Shown: positions 43,509 through 52,673 of the stretch, in pieces
Layout of the letters: every line of letters begins with the position of its first letter
Position numbering within the stretch: the first letter of the stretch is position 1
Assembly (NCBI RefSeq): GCF_049537155.1
Contig: NZ_JBMVQZ010000015.1
Coordinates: forward strand, 1 to 64,000
DNA: 64,000 nt
Origin: Limisphaera sp049537155
GTDB lineage: Bacteria > Verrucomicrobiota > Verrucomicrobiia > Limisphaerales > Limisphaeraceae
Reading direction: 5' to 3'
The notes under the pieces: model-generated
What the model saw: the letters and a program-made list of their open reading frames with translations, nothing else
What the model was told of the DNA's origin: nothing
The model's database searches: none
Made by a program: the position numbers and the translations under genes

Positions 43509-44795
43509 ATGTACATTGCCGTTGTCGGTCAGGGCTACGTGGGGTTGCCGTTGGCTCTGCAGTTTGCCCGTTCGGGCGTCAAGGTCCTCGGCCTGGACAT
43601 TGATCCTGCGAAGGTCGAGGCGCTCAACGCCGGGCGCAGCTACATCCATCACATCCCTTCGGAGGCTGTGGCGGAACAGCGGGCCGCGGGCCGGTTCGAG
43701 GCGAGCACGGATTTCTCCCGCGTGCGTGAGGTTGAGGCGGTGATCATCTGCGTGCCCACCCCGCTCAACAAGAATCGCGAGCCCGACATCACCTACATTA
43801 TCAACACGGGCCGTGCCATTGCGCCGCATTTGCAGCGGGGCGCGCTGGTGGTGCTGGAGTCCACGACCTATCCGGGCACGACGGACACGGACCTGCGCGA
43901 GGTGTTGGAGCAGGGCTCGGGAATGAAGGCCGGGGTGGACTTTCACCTGGCCTTCTCGCCGGAACGGGAAGACCCGGGCAATCCGCAGAGTCGGGTGGCC
44001 GAAATCCCGAAGGTCGTGGGCGGCCTGACGCCGGCCTGCCTGGAGCGGGCGGCCGCACTCTACAAGAAGGCGATCAAGACGATCGTCCCGGTGTCGTCCT
44101 GTCGCACGGCCGAGGCGACGAAGCTGATGGAAAACATCTTCCGCAGCGTCAACATCGCGTTGGTGAACGAGTTGAAGCTGGTCTACAGCGCGATGGGGAT
44201 TGACATCTGGGAGGTGATCGAAGCCGCCAAGACGAAGCCGTTCGGGTTCATGGCGTTTTATCCGGGACCCGGTCTGGGTGGACACTGCATTCCCATTGAC
44301 CCGTTTTATCTCACGTGGAAGGCCCGCGAGTACGGCAAAAACACCCGGTTCATCGAGCTGGCCGGCGAGATCAACACCTCGATGCCGGAATATGTGGTGC
44401 ATCGGGTGGCCGATGCGCTGAACGACCGTGGTCGCGCGGTGAAGGGGAGCCGGATCCTGGTGCTGGGACTCGCCTACAAGCCGAATGTGGATGACGACCG
44501 CGAATCGCCCAGCTACGTGCTGATGGACATGTTGCATCAGCGCGGGGCGATCGTGGAGTATCACGACCCGTACGTGCCGGTGATCAAGCCGACGCGCGAG
44601 CACCCGCACTGGGCGGGCAAACGTTCCGTGCCCTGGGACGAAAAGACCGTCCGTAGTTTCGATCTGGTGCTCATCGCCACGAATCATGCGTGTGTGAACT
44701 ACAGGGAACTGGCCGAGTGGGCCGAATGCATCGTGGACACGCGAAACGCGATGAAGGGCTGTCCGACCCGCCCCGGCCAGGTCTGGAAGGCGTGA
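43509..44795 (+). CDS. wbpA: UDP-N-acetylglucosamine 6-dehydrogenase (WbpA/TviB-like nucleotide-sugar dehydrogenase)
   Basis: 428 residues from the ATG at 43509. The NAD-binding start 'IAVVGQGYVGLPLALQFA' and 'VLGLDIDPAKVEALN' is intact. Further motifs are 'VPTPLNKNREPDI', 'LESTTYPGTT', 'SPEREDPG' and the catalytic-cysteine loop 'GPGLGGHCIPIDPFYLTWK' with C260. The 'GGHCIPIDP' form distinguishes WbpA/TviB-type UDP-HexNAc dehydrogenases from UDP-glucose dehydrogenase ('GGSCFPKD'). It oxidises C6 of UDP-GlcNAc (or UDP-GalNAc) to the uronate in the cytoplasm, supplying an acidic amino sugar for the EPS. No epimerase or further sugar enzyme is beside it. It lies between the repeat-filled spacer and the exosortase. 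Confidence 0.9.
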   Translation: MYIAVVGQGYVGLPLALQFARSGVKVLGLDIDPAKVEALNAGRSYIHHIPSEAVAEQRAAGRFEASTDFSRVREVEAVIICVPTPLNKNREPDITYIINTGRAIAPHLQRGALVVLESTTYPGTTDTDLREVLEQGSGMKAGVDFHLAFSPEREDPGNPQSRVAEIPKVVGGLTPACLERAAALYKKAIKTIVPVSSCRTAEATKLMENIFRSVNIALVNELKLVYSAMGIDIWEVIEAAKTKPFGFMAFYPGPGLGGHCIPIDPFYLTWKAREYGKNTRFIELAGEINTSMPEYVVHRVADALNDRGRAVKGSRILVLGLAYKPNVDDDRESPSYVLMDMLHQRGAIVEYHDPYVPVIKPTREHPHWAGKRSVPWDEKTVRSFDLVLIATNHACVNYRELAEWAECIVDTRNAMKGCPTRPGQVWKA

Positions 44796-45207
44796 TCGGG
44801 GACGGGCAGCGGGCCGGGGGGCGCCGACAGGATAAAAGGCGCGGGCAAAAAGTTCTGAAGAGAGCAACGGTCCCGGCCGATGCTGATAACCCGGAGTGGA
44901 AGGCGACCCCGCGGGATGGGGTCCGGGCGCCGGGGGGCGGCCGGTGGGGAACGGTCGCGGCATCGTGAGGTCGAGCAACCGGGTTTGGTGATGGAGACGC
45001 GCGGAGGTAGAACGTGCGCCGTGGCGCGGGGAGGGCCCGGCGCAGGTGAGGCGCAGGTTCGCGTCCGTGGCACCTTCCTTGACGTGGTTGGCAGCGCAAT
45101 TCGAGCCTTTTTCGCTGGCGTGTGGGAGCTCGTCCCGGCCGCACCGGCGATGCAGCCCCGGTTTGGGCCCGCACCTTCATCCTCACCGATCACCCGTTTT
45201 CTGAAAC
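44796..45207. other. Gene-free spacer before exosortase
   Basis: About 410 bases of high GC. One frame stays open for about 110 codons here but codes for low-complexity Arg/Gly-rich sequence without motifs, and I do not call it. A weak sigma-54-like element is at 45068. Confidence 0.5.
45068..45083 (+). promoter_or_regulatory. Weak candidate sigma-54 promoter before exosortase
   Basis: TGGCACC-N4-TTGAC. Six of seven bases of the -24 half fit, but in the -12 half the C of the essential GC is A. It lies 125 bases before the start codon. May be chance. Confidence 0.25.
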
Positions 45208-46263
45208 GTGAGTGAGGGCAGCTCCACCTCATTGTTCAGCCGGATGTCGGACACGGCCAAATTCTGGCGGGATCCGGAAGGGAGGCCGCTGACGCAATCG
45301 CTGGCGTGGCTCGGCCTTTACGTGCTGGTCCTGACGCTGCTTTTCATCCGGCCCCTTGCGGAGTATGCGCGCTTTGCATGGCATACAGAGCTGTACTCGC
45401 ACGTGTTTCTTGTTCCGGCGGTGACGCTGTACCTGATCCGGCAGGGTTGGCACGGGCGGCCGGGCCGGGTGCGGGGCTCGCCCGTGTTGGCGATCGTGCC
45501 GGCCATGCTGGGTGTGGCAGCGCTCCGGGCCGGTGCCTGGCTGGGGGCGCGTGACCTCCTGCCGGAACCCTGTGACCGGCTGCTCTGGCCCGTGCTGGCC
45601 TGGCTCTGTTTCCTGTGGGCGGGTGTGCTGGGACTGTTGGGGAGCGCTTTCGTCCGGACCTATCTGTTTCCGCTGTTGTTCATGGTGTTTGCATTACCGA
45701 TGCCGTCGGCCATGCGGGACGGGCTGGAGATCTTTTTGCAGCATGCATCGGCCGAGGCGGCGGCGGTGATGTTTGTTCTGACCGGCACGACGCTGTTCCG
45801 TGACGGACTGATCTTCCAACTGCCCGGGCTGACCATCATGGTGGCGCAGGAGTGCAGCGGGGTGCGATCCACCTATGTGTTGTTCATCGTGAGCTGGGTG
45901 GCCGGGTACTGGTTCCTGCGCTCATACGGACTGCGGGGCGTGCTGGTGGCGTCGGTGATTCCCCTTGCCATCCTGCGCAATGCATTCCGCATCGTGACGA
46001 TTTCGCTCCTGACCTTGCACGTGGACCCGCGCGTGATTGACTCACCGCTGCACAGTCAGGGTGGCCCGATTTTCTTCGCCCTGTCGTTGATTCCGTTCCT
46101 GGCCCTGGTCTGGGGTTTGCGTGAGTGGGAGCGCCGGCGACAACTGCGCCGGGCGGGCGCGCCTTCCCCCGGGGGCGCGGTGCCTGCCGGAGGGTGCGCC
46201 GTTCCCGGGGCGGCAGCGGACCCGCCCGGGTCGGAAACGACTGGAAAGGAAAGGACGTCATGA
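45208..46263 (+). CDS. Exosortase (PEP-CTERM sorting transpeptidase)
   Basis: 351 residues from a GTG at 45208; an ATG at 45244 is the alternative, and neither has a good ribosome site. About eight to nine membrane helices. The catalytic residues of exosortases are present: Cys216 in 'VAQECSGVRS', Arg261 in 'ILRNAFRIV' and His282 in 'SPLHSQGG'. It should cut the sorting signals of the three exported proteins at 35-43 kb at the outer face of the inner membrane and join them to an unknown acceptor. No EpsI-type domain is fused to it; the C-terminal 40 residues are low in complexity. The stop overlaps the start of the TPR lipoprotein (ATGA). Confidence 0.9.
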   Translation: MSEGSSTSLFSRMSDTAKFWRDPEGRPLTQSLAWLGLYVLVLTLLFIRPLAEYARFAWHTELYSHVFLVPAVTLYLIRQGWHGRPGRVRGSPVLAIVPAMLGVAALRAGAWLGARDLLPEPCDRLLWPVLAWLCFLWAGVLGLLGSAFVRTYLFPLLFMVFALPMPSAMRDGLEIFLQHASAEAAAVMFVLTGTTLFRDGLIFQLPGLTIMVAQECSGVRSTYVLFIVSWVAGYWFLRSYGLRGVLVASVIPLAILRNAFRIVTISLLTLHVDPRVIDSPLHSQGGPIFFALSLIPFLALVWGLREWERRRQLRRAGAPSPGGAVPAGGCAVPGAAADPPGSETTGKERTS

Positions 46264-49200
46264 AGGCTGAAAGCATCCGACGATCTGCGAACGGTTGGTT
46301 CGTGGTGTGGGCCTGCTGGGTCCTCGTTGCCCTGGTGGGCTGCTCGCGCGAGGCCCGGATGCAGCGCCATCTGCAACGGGCCGACCGCCTGTACGAGGCG
46401 GGGGATTACGATCGCGCCGAGATCGAATACCGGAATGCCCTGAAATACGGTGGTACGAACCGTGCCGCCGCCGCCCGGCTGGGTCTGATCCTGCATCAAC
46501 AGGGGCGGCTGCTCGAAGCCTATTCGATCCTGCGCACCGCCACTGAATGGGACCCGGAAAACGTTGATCTCAGGGTCGCACTCGGGCAGAGCCTGCTGGC
46601 CTTGGGAAATGTGGGGGGCGCACGCACGCAGGCCGTGGCCGTTCTCTCCCGTGAGCCCGCCAACACGGATGCCTGGTTGTTGCTCTGGGATGCCACCCTC
46701 ACCACCAACCAACTCGTCGAGACCCGGCAACGGCTGGAAAAACTGGCCCCCCAAGCCGAAAAATGCGCCGGCTATCACCTGGTCTGGAGCGGTGTGTACG
46801 CCCGACAGGGCGACCCCGCACGGGCCGAGCAGGCCGTCCGTCGTGCCCTGGAGGTGGAACCCAACTCACCTGCCGCCCACTTCGCCTGGGCCGCCCGTCT
46901 GGCTCGTGCGGATCGTACCCGGGAAGCCGAGGAGGCATTCAAGAAGGCGGCCGAACTGGCCCCGCTGCGATCGCCCTACCGGCTTCGTTACGCGGAGTTC
47001 AAGGCCGCCACCGGCGACCGGACCGGAGCCCGCGCGATCCTGGAAGAGCTGGTCAAAAAGGCACCGGATCACCTCCCGGCATGGACCGAACTGGCGAAGC
47101 TTGAGCTGGCCGAACGGAATTGGGATGCGGCCGACCAGGCCCTCCGGCGGGTGCTGGTGCGCGATCCGGTGAACCTGCCGGCGCTGCTGCTCCGGCCGCA
47201 GTTGGCGGTGGCCCAGGGCAAATACACCAACGCGGTGGCCGAGCTGGAGAAGATCCTGAAACTGGTGCCGAATCACCCGCGCGTGCTTTACCAGATGGCG
47301 CTGGCCTCGCTCATGGTGAACGACGTCAGCCGCGCCATCAGCAGCCTGGAACAGGCGGTGGAGGCCGGTCCGGACAGCGCGGAGGCGGTCGTTTTGCTGG
47401 CGGAGCTGCGCCTGCGACGGGGCGACGCCTCCGCAGCCGTTCAACTGCTGGAACCGTTCGCCCAGCGGCATCCGGAGAACTGGCAGGCCCGACTCCTTCT
47501 CGCGCGGGCTTATCAGGCACGCAACGAGGTGGACCGGGTGCTGGCAGTCTATCAGGGTCTGGCCCGCGACTTTCCGACCAATCCCACGCCCTGGCTGCTG
47601 ACGGGGCTTATCCAGCGGGAAAGAAACCAGCTCGATGCGGCGCGCAAATCGTTCGAGAACGCCGTCCGGATCCGACCCGGTTACCTGCCCGCGGTGGAGC
47701 AACTGGTGCAACTGGACCTGATGGCGCGACGATTTGACGATGCACGGAAGCGTGCCGAAGCCGAGCTGGCCCGACACACCAACTCGCCGCTGCCGTGGAT
47801 GTTGCTCTACCAGGTTCATTTGTTTCAAACCAACCTGCCCGAGGCCGAGCGTGCGCTGTTGAAGGCGGTGGAGGTGGCGCCCGATTACCGGCCTGCGCAT
47901 TCCGAACTGGCCCGCATCTACGTGGCCACGGGACGGCAAAAGGAGGCCATCGAACGACTCGAATCGGTGGTCCGAGCCAATCCCCGGGACATCGTTTCGC
48001 TCATGCAACTGGCCCTGCTGCAGACCGCCTTGACCAACTACACCGAGGCCCGCAAAACCTACGAACGCATCCTGGAAATCCAGCCGCGTTACGGTCCGGC
48101 CCTCAACAATCTGGCCTGGTTACTGGCGGAAAACCTCGGCGAACTCGACCGCGCCTACGAGCTGGCCCGGCGTGCCGTGGACCTGCAGCCGGGTGAACCG
48201 GCCAGCGCGGACACCCTGGGCTGGATCCTGTTCAAGCGGGGCGACTACGCGCAGGCCCTGCCCCTGCTGCAGGAGAGCGCGCGCAAAATGCCGGAGGAAC
48301 CGGAGGTGCAGTATCACCTGGGCATGACCCACTACATGCTGGGCGAGGAAACCGCTGCGCGGGTTGCCTTTCAAACCGCCGTGCGACTGCGTCCTGACTC
48401 GCCCGTGGCCGGGGAGGCGCGGCGCCGGCTGGCCCTGCTTGATCTGAAACCTGAGACAGTGGACGACGCCCGTCTGGAGGAACTGGAGGCACAGGCACGG
48501 AAGGAGGGTGGGGATCCGATCCTCTGGTTGCGCATCGGAGAGGTCCATGCGATTCGCGGCCGGTGGGAACAGGCCGTCCAAGCGGGGCGGAAGGCTCTGG
48601 AGATTGCGCCCGGCTCCGCGGTCTTCATGGCCCGGCTGGCGCGGTGGTTGGGTGAATTGCCGGGCAGACTCGACGAGGCGATCGAGCTGGCCCGTCGGGC
48701 ACGGGAACGGGCTCAGGACGATCCCCACGCGGCGCATACCCTGGCGCGGTTGGTCTGGCGCAAGGGGGATCAAACCTGGGCGGCCAACCTGCTCGAGGAA
48801 ACAGCCCGGCGACTGCCGGACGATCCCGGCGTCTGGTACGACCTTGCCTGGGCCCGATACAGTCTGGGACAGCTCGCCGGGGCGCGGCAGGCACTGGAGC
48901 AGGCGGCACAGAAACAGCCCGGGACTGCGCTGGCGCGCGAGATCGAGGAATTCCGGCGCGCAATCGCACTGGGGGAAAACCCGCCCACGGCTCCCGCCGA
49001 TGTGGCCCAGGTGCGCCAGTGGGCAGCCGGCCGCACCAACTACGTCCCGGCGATGTTCGCCCTGGCGAAGTTGGAGACCCTCGGCGGCAACCCAATCGAG
49101 GCGGCCCGCCTGTTGGAGGCCGTGCGCAAGCTGTTCCCCAACTTCACTCCGGCCCTCCGGGAGCTGGCCATCCTATACGCCGGCCCCCTCAAGCAACCGG

Positions 49201-49499
49201 ACAGGGCTTATGAACTGGCTTTGCGCGTGCGCGAGGCGGATCGGGATGATCCGGCCATTGCACGCCTTGTCGGGATCCTGGCGCGCGAACGCGGCGACGT
49301 CACCCGTGCGGCCGCGGCGCTCACCGACTACACCCGCCAGCGGAACGACGATGCCGAGGCGTTTTATCACCTGGGCCTGGTTCGCAGGCAACTGAAGCAG
49401 CCCGAGCAGGCCCGTCAGGCGCTCGAACGCGCCGTGGCCCTGGCGCCCAACGCGCCCTTTGCCGCTGAAGCGCGGAAAATCCTGGCCGAACTGAAATAA
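46260..49499 (+). CDS. prsT: PrsT-like TPR-repeat lipoprotein of exosortase system
   Basis: 1079 residues from the ATG at 46260. 'WACWVLVALVGCSRE' is a lipoprotein signal with the lipobox cysteine near residue 23. The rest is almost entirely tetratricopeptide repeats, roughly 20-25 units with the usual W/L-G-Y-A-P pattern (for example 'ADRLYEAGDYDRAEIEYRNAL', 'AFKKAAELAP', 'YEPILEIQP'-like turns). Large TPR lipoproteins next to exosortase genes form the PrsT family (PEP-CTERM system TPR lipoprotein). They probably act as scaffolds for EPS export or for sorted proteins. The four-base overlap with the exosortase stop suggests coupled translation. Gene end at 49499 is followed by 420 bases before a strong terminator. 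Confidence 0.9.
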   Translation: MKAESIRRSANGWFVVWACWVLVALVGCSREARMQRHLQRADRLYEAGDYDRAEIEYRNALKYGGTNRAAAARLGLILHQQGRLLEAYSILRTATEWDPENVDLRVALGQSLLALGNVGGARTQAVAVLSREPANTDAWLLLWDATLTTNQLVETRQRLEKLAPQAEKCAGYHLVWSGVYARQGDPARAEQAVRRALEVEPNSPAAHFAWAARLARADRTREAEEAFKKAAELAPLRSPYRLRYAEFKAATGDRTGARAILEELVKKAPDHLPAWTELAKLELAERNWDAADQALRRVLVRDPVNLPALLLRPQLAVAQGKYTNAVAELEKILKLVPNHPRVLYQMALASLMVNDVSRAISSLEQAVEAGPDSAEAVVLLAELRLRRGDASAAVQLLEPFAQRHPENWQARLLLARAYQARNEVDRVLAVYQGLARDFPTNPTPWLLTGLIQRERNQLDAARKSFENAVRIRPGYLPAVEQLVQLDLMARRFDDARKRAEAELARHTNSPLPWMLLYQVHLFQTNLPEAERALLKAVEVAPDYRPAHSELARIYVATGRQKEAIERLESVVRANPRDIVSLMQLALLQTALTNYTEARKTYERILEIQPRYGPALNNLAWLLAENLGELDRAYELARRAVDLQPGEPASADTLGWILFKRGDYAQALPLLQESARKMPEEPEVQYHLGMTHYMLGEETAARVAFQTAVRLRPDSPVAGEARRRLALLDLKPETVDDARLEELEAQARKEGGDPILWLRIGEVHAIRGRWEQAVQAGRKALEIAPGSAVFMARLARWLGELPGRLDEAIELARRARERAQDDPHAAHTLARLVWRKGDQTWAANLLEETARRLPDDPGVWYDLAWARYSLGQLAGARQALEQAAQKQPGTALAREIEEFRRAIALGENPPTAPADVAQVRQWAAGRTNYVPAMFALAKLETLGGNPIEAARLLEAVRKLFPNFTPALRELAILYAGPLKQPDRAYELALRVREADRDDPAIARLVGILARERGDVTRAAAALTDYTRQRNDDAEAFYHLGLVRRQLKQPEQARQALERAVALAPNAPFAAEARKILAELK

Positions 49500-49920
49500 A
49501 CACGCACCCGCGGCGGCGGGATGACGGATCTGGATCGGGCCACCGGCGGGCGCCGTCTCGTTGGCATACGATGTACACCATGAGGCACGCGGGAGGCTCG
49601 CCGACAGGGGCGGGCGTGGTTCTTACTGAACGAGGCGAGAATCCTTTCAACAAGGACCTTTCCACTGGCCGGGCTGTCCGGCGGGGCGTCCGGATGGCGC
49701 GGAAACAGTCTGGTCCGCCCGCCATCTTGATTGTTGGGCGATCAGTGGCGAGGCCTGTCCCCGCTTTTGCGCTGGTGTCGAGGGCGTCCTTCCGCATGAC
49801 CGGTCGCCCGCGTGTGGAGAGCTCTCCTTTGCGGGCGGTGTTTGTTAGCAGGGGGCCGGGCTCTGCTGTGTGTGCCGGCCGTTGAAGGGGCACTCGAGAC
49901 TCGAGATCCAGCATGGGCAT
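49500..49920. other. Long 3' region before terminator
   Basis: About 420 bases between the TPR gene and the terminator. One frame (49571-49885, 104 codons) stays open but its product is Arg/Pro-rich with no motif. Either a long untranslated 3' region or a small RNA gene; I cannot decide. Confidence 0.35.
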
Positions 49921-49956
49921 GGGCCGTTTCCCTTCGGAGTGGAAACGGCCCTTTTT
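49921..49956 (+). terminator. Rho-independent terminator
   Basis: Perfect 11-pair stem GGGCCGTTTCC / GGAAACGGCCC around a nine-base loop containing TTCG, followed by five T and then GTTT. It lies 420 bases after the TPR gene and 160 bases from the tRNA on the other strand. Left of the stem there is no A run, so it works for + strand transcripts. Confidence 0.9.
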
Positions 49957-50114
49957 GTTTGGGGACGGCTCGCCGGCTGAAGCGCGCCGGGGTGTCCGCG
50001 TTCATGGGGCTGCGCCGTGGAGCCGAAAAAACGCCCGGGAAGGGGACTTGACGTTGCCGGTTCGGAGAACGCGAAAGCGCAGCTTGCCCGGGAGACGGGG
50101 GCCGCAAAAGCAAT

Positions 50115-50189
50115 TGGCTCCAGAGACAGGACTCGAACCTGTAACCCGCCGGTTAACAGCCGGCTGCTCTACCATTGAGCTACTCTGGA
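50115..50189 (-). tRNA. tRNA-Asn (GTT)
   Basis: 75 bases on the - strand, including an encoded CCA (TGG at 50115-50117 of the + strand). The acceptor stem is TCCAGAG / CTCTGGA with a G discriminator. The anticodon loop is CTGTTAA (anticodon GTT, complement of 50155-50157), and the T loop is GGTTCGAGTCC. Every helix pairs normally. It is transcribed away from tyrA. Confidence 0.97.
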
Positions 50190-50300
50190 GCGCCAGTGCG
50201 CCGAGAATCTACCCAACCGGGTTGCGGACGTCAACGGGGTCCTTGGCGGGCACCGCGTTTTGCTTGGGTGGCCGCGGCAGGTTGGCCTAAGCTGCGGCCC

Positions 50301-51188
50301 GTGCACTGGCAGAAGGTCACCGTGATCGGCGTCGGACTGTTGGGCGGGTCGCTGGGCATGGCACTGCGGCGCAGGGGACTGGCCCGGCAGGTGGTTGGGT
50401 TCGTACGTCGCGAGGCTGCGCGAGGGGAATGTCGCAAGGCACGGGCGGTGGACGATGCCACGACGGACCTGGTCGAGGCCGTGTCGGATGCGGATCTGGT
50501 GGTGTTGTGCACGCCGCTGGCGCAGATGGAGCCTCTGGCCCGTGCCATGCGTGGTGCGCTGAAGCCCGGTGCGGTGGTGACGGACGTGGGGAGTGTCAAG
50601 GTCCCGGTGGTTCGGCGGTTGGAGTCGTTGTTGAAGCGCTCCGGGGCGGAGTTTGTGGGCAGTCATCCCATGGCGGGGAATGAACGGACAGGGGTCGGTG
50701 CCGCACATGCGGATCTGTTCGAGGGGGCGGTGGCGGTGGTCACGCCGACGGCGCACACCGGTGCGCGCGCGTTGCGCGAGGTGCGCCGGCTTTGGACGGG
50801 TGTGGGCGCCAGGGTGCTGGAGATGGGACCGGACGAACACGACCGGCTGGTCAGCCGGTCGAGCCATCTGCCGCACGTGGTGGCGTCGGCCCTGGCGGCG
50901 CTGGTGCTGGCTCCGGGACGGAACCCCCGCCAGAAGGATCTTTGCGCCACCGGTTTTCGCGATACGACGCGTGTGGCCTCCGGATCACCCGAGATGTGGC
51001 GTGACATCGCCCTGGCGAACCGGCGGCATTTGGACCGGGCGTTGGACGAGCTGATGCGCGAGCTCGACAAGTTTCGGAAATGGCTGGCGGCGGAAGATGC
51101 CGAGGCGTTGTTCAAATTCTTCCAGGTTGCGAAGGCCCGGCGGGACGCGTGGTGCGGGAGCCGGCGCGCCTCACCGTCTCCGGAATGA
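50301..51188 (+). CDS. tyrA: Prephenate dehydrogenase
   Basis: 295 residues from a GTG at 50301, the start that gives 'KVTVIGVGLLGGSLGMALR' at the N-terminus as in other TyrA proteins; the frame is open further up but overlaps the tRNA. Motifs 'LVVLCTPLAQM', 'TDVGSVK', 'FVGSHPMAGNERTG' (about 117-130, with the catalytic His) and 'LVSRSSHLPHVVASALA' (about 180-196) are intact. It oxidises prephenate to 4-hydroxyphenylpyruvate with NAD+ on the way to tyrosine. It is followed by aroA after 72 bases, with which it shares the aromatic pathway. Confidence 0.93.
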   Translation: MHWQKVTVIGVGLLGGSLGMALRRRGLARQVVGFVRREAARGECRKARAVDDATTDLVEAVSDADLVVLCTPLAQMEPLARAMRGALKPGAVVTDVGSVKVPVVRRLESLLKRSGAEFVGSHPMAGNERTGVGAAHADLFEGAVAVVTPTAHTGARALREVRRLWTGVGARVLEMGPDEHDRLVSRSSHLPHVVASALAALVLAPGRNPRQKDLCATGFRDTTRVASGSPEMWRDIALANRRHLDRALDELMRELDKFRKWLAAEDAEALFKFFQVAKARRDAWCGSRRASPSPE

Positions 51189-51260
51189 GCCGGGCGAGGA
51201 TGGGATACAGGAGCGATACGCCCGGGAGGGCTTGCAACAGAGCAGGGTCGGGAGGCTCGC

Positions 51261-52631
51261 ATGGCATTGCCTGAGGTGATCGAGATCGAACCGTTGGGCG
51301 CGCCCGTGGAAGCGCGGGTGACGGTGCCCGGGTCGAAGAGTTTGACCAACCGCGCTCTGGTGTTGGCCGCCCTGGGGCGCGGGGAGGTGACCTTGAAAGG
51401 GGCGCTCTGGAGCGAAGACACGCAAATCATGGTGGAGGCGTTGCGCCGGCTGGGGTTTGTGCTCCGGGTGGAGCCCGATCCCGCCGAGCCCGGGAATCGG
51501 ACGATCCATGTCCGGGGTTGTGGGGGGCGGGTGCCTCCCGGGGGCCGGCGTGACGCGCCGTTGGAGCTGTACGTGGGCAATGCGGGCACGGCGGCGCGGT
51601 TTCTGGCGGCTTTTGTGGCTCTGGGCCGCGGATGGTACCGGCTCCACGGGACCCCGCGTATGCACGAGCGCCCGCAGGCGGCCTTGTTTGCGGCTCTGCG
51701 ACAGCTCGGATACCGCGTGGAAAGTCCCCATGACCGGCTGCCGGTGCTGATCGAGGGTGGTGGGCCGCGGCCAGGTCGGTGCGAGGTGAGCATCCTCGAG
51801 AGCTCGCAGTTTGCTTCGGCGCTGTTGATGGCCGCGCCCTGGGGTGGCTGGGAGGTGGAAGTGAAGGGTGAGAACCCGGAGGAATCACCCTACGTGGCCA
51901 TGACGCTGAAACTGCGCGGGCAATTTCCGGTCCAGGGCGGCGAGTACGTGGTGGAACCGGACGCCTCCAGTGGAAGTTATTTCTGGGCGGTGAACGATCC
52001 GTCGTGGATCTGGCCGAGGTTGGACCGGGATCCGGCCGAGCTGGACCCGTCAAGGTGGCCGGTGCAGGTGCGTCGCTGGCCCCCGCCGGAACTGCAGGTG
52101 GACGCGCGGTTTCCGGGAGTGTGGCAGATGCTGTTGTCGGCGGGTCACGCGTCGCGCGGCCGGTCGCGGAGTCTGGAAATCGAGGTTTCGCGCGAACGTG
52201 ACCTGGGCGACGCGATCATGACCGCGGTGGTGATGGCGCCGTTGTGCGGCGTGATCTGCCGGTTCACCGATCTGGGGCGACTGCGCCTGCAGGAGTGCGA
52301 GCGGGTGGCTGCATTGCGGACGGAACTGACGCGGTGCGGCGCGTCGGTGGTGGAGGAGGGCGACACGTTGACGGTGCGTCCGTCCGTCCTGCACGGGGCG
52401 GAGATCCGGACCTACCAGGACCATCGCATGGCCATGTGTTTTGCGATTCTGGGGTTGAAAGTCCCGGGCATTCGCATCCACAATCCCGCCTGCGTGGCCA
52501 AGACGTTTCCGAACTTTTTCGCGAAACTGGCCGCGCCACCTCCGGACGGACTGGGTGCGCGGATCCGGGACGGCCGGTCCGGTGCGATGCTGGGGCCGGA
52601 CCGGTTGACGGTGGTTGCGCAGGAGCCATGA
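51261..52631 (+). CDS. aroA: 3-phosphoshikimate 1-carboxyvinyltransferase (EPSP synthase)
   Basis: 456 residues from the ATG at 51261, with 'gggagg' upstream. Shikimate-3-phosphate and PEP binding motifs are visible: 'VPGSKSLTNRALVLAAL' (about 22-38), 'LYVGNAGTAARFLAAF' (about 104-119), 'SSQFASALLMAAP' and 'QDHRMAMCFAILGLKVPG' near residues 385-402. It makes 5-enolpyruvylshikimate-3-phosphate, precursor of chorismate. The protein is slightly longer than E. coli AroA (427). The C-terminal 35 residues are variable. It is followed by cmk after 42 bases. Confidence 0.95.
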   Translation: MALPEVIEIEPLGAPVEARVTVPGSKSLTNRALVLAALGRGEVTLKGALWSEDTQIMVEALRRLGFVLRVEPDPAEPGNRTIHVRGCGGRVPPGGRRDAPLELYVGNAGTAARFLAAFVALGRGWYRLHGTPRMHERPQAALFAALRQLGYRVESPHDRLPVLIEGGGPRPGRCEVSILESSQFASALLMAAPWGGWEVEVKGENPEESPYVAMTLKLRGQFPVQGGEYVVEPDASSGSYFWAVNDPSWIWPRLDRDPAELDPSRWPVQVRRWPPPELQVDARFPGVWQMLLSAGHASRGRSRSLEIEVSRERDLGDAIMTAVVMAPLCGVICRFTDLGRLRLQECERVAALRTELTRCGASVVEEGDTLTVRPSVLHGAEIRTYQDHRMAMCFAILGLKVPGIRIHNPACVAKTFPNFFAKLAAPPPDGLGARIRDGRSGAMLGPDRLTVVAQEP

Positions 52632-52673
52632 GCCGGCGGTCCGTCCTGCGGGGCCGCCAGGGGACCGAAGGAT

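Noticed and set aside
44880..45215. Small + strand gene before the exosortase
   Set aside because: The product would be a low-complexity Arg/Gly-rich chain, with no ribosome site and no motif.
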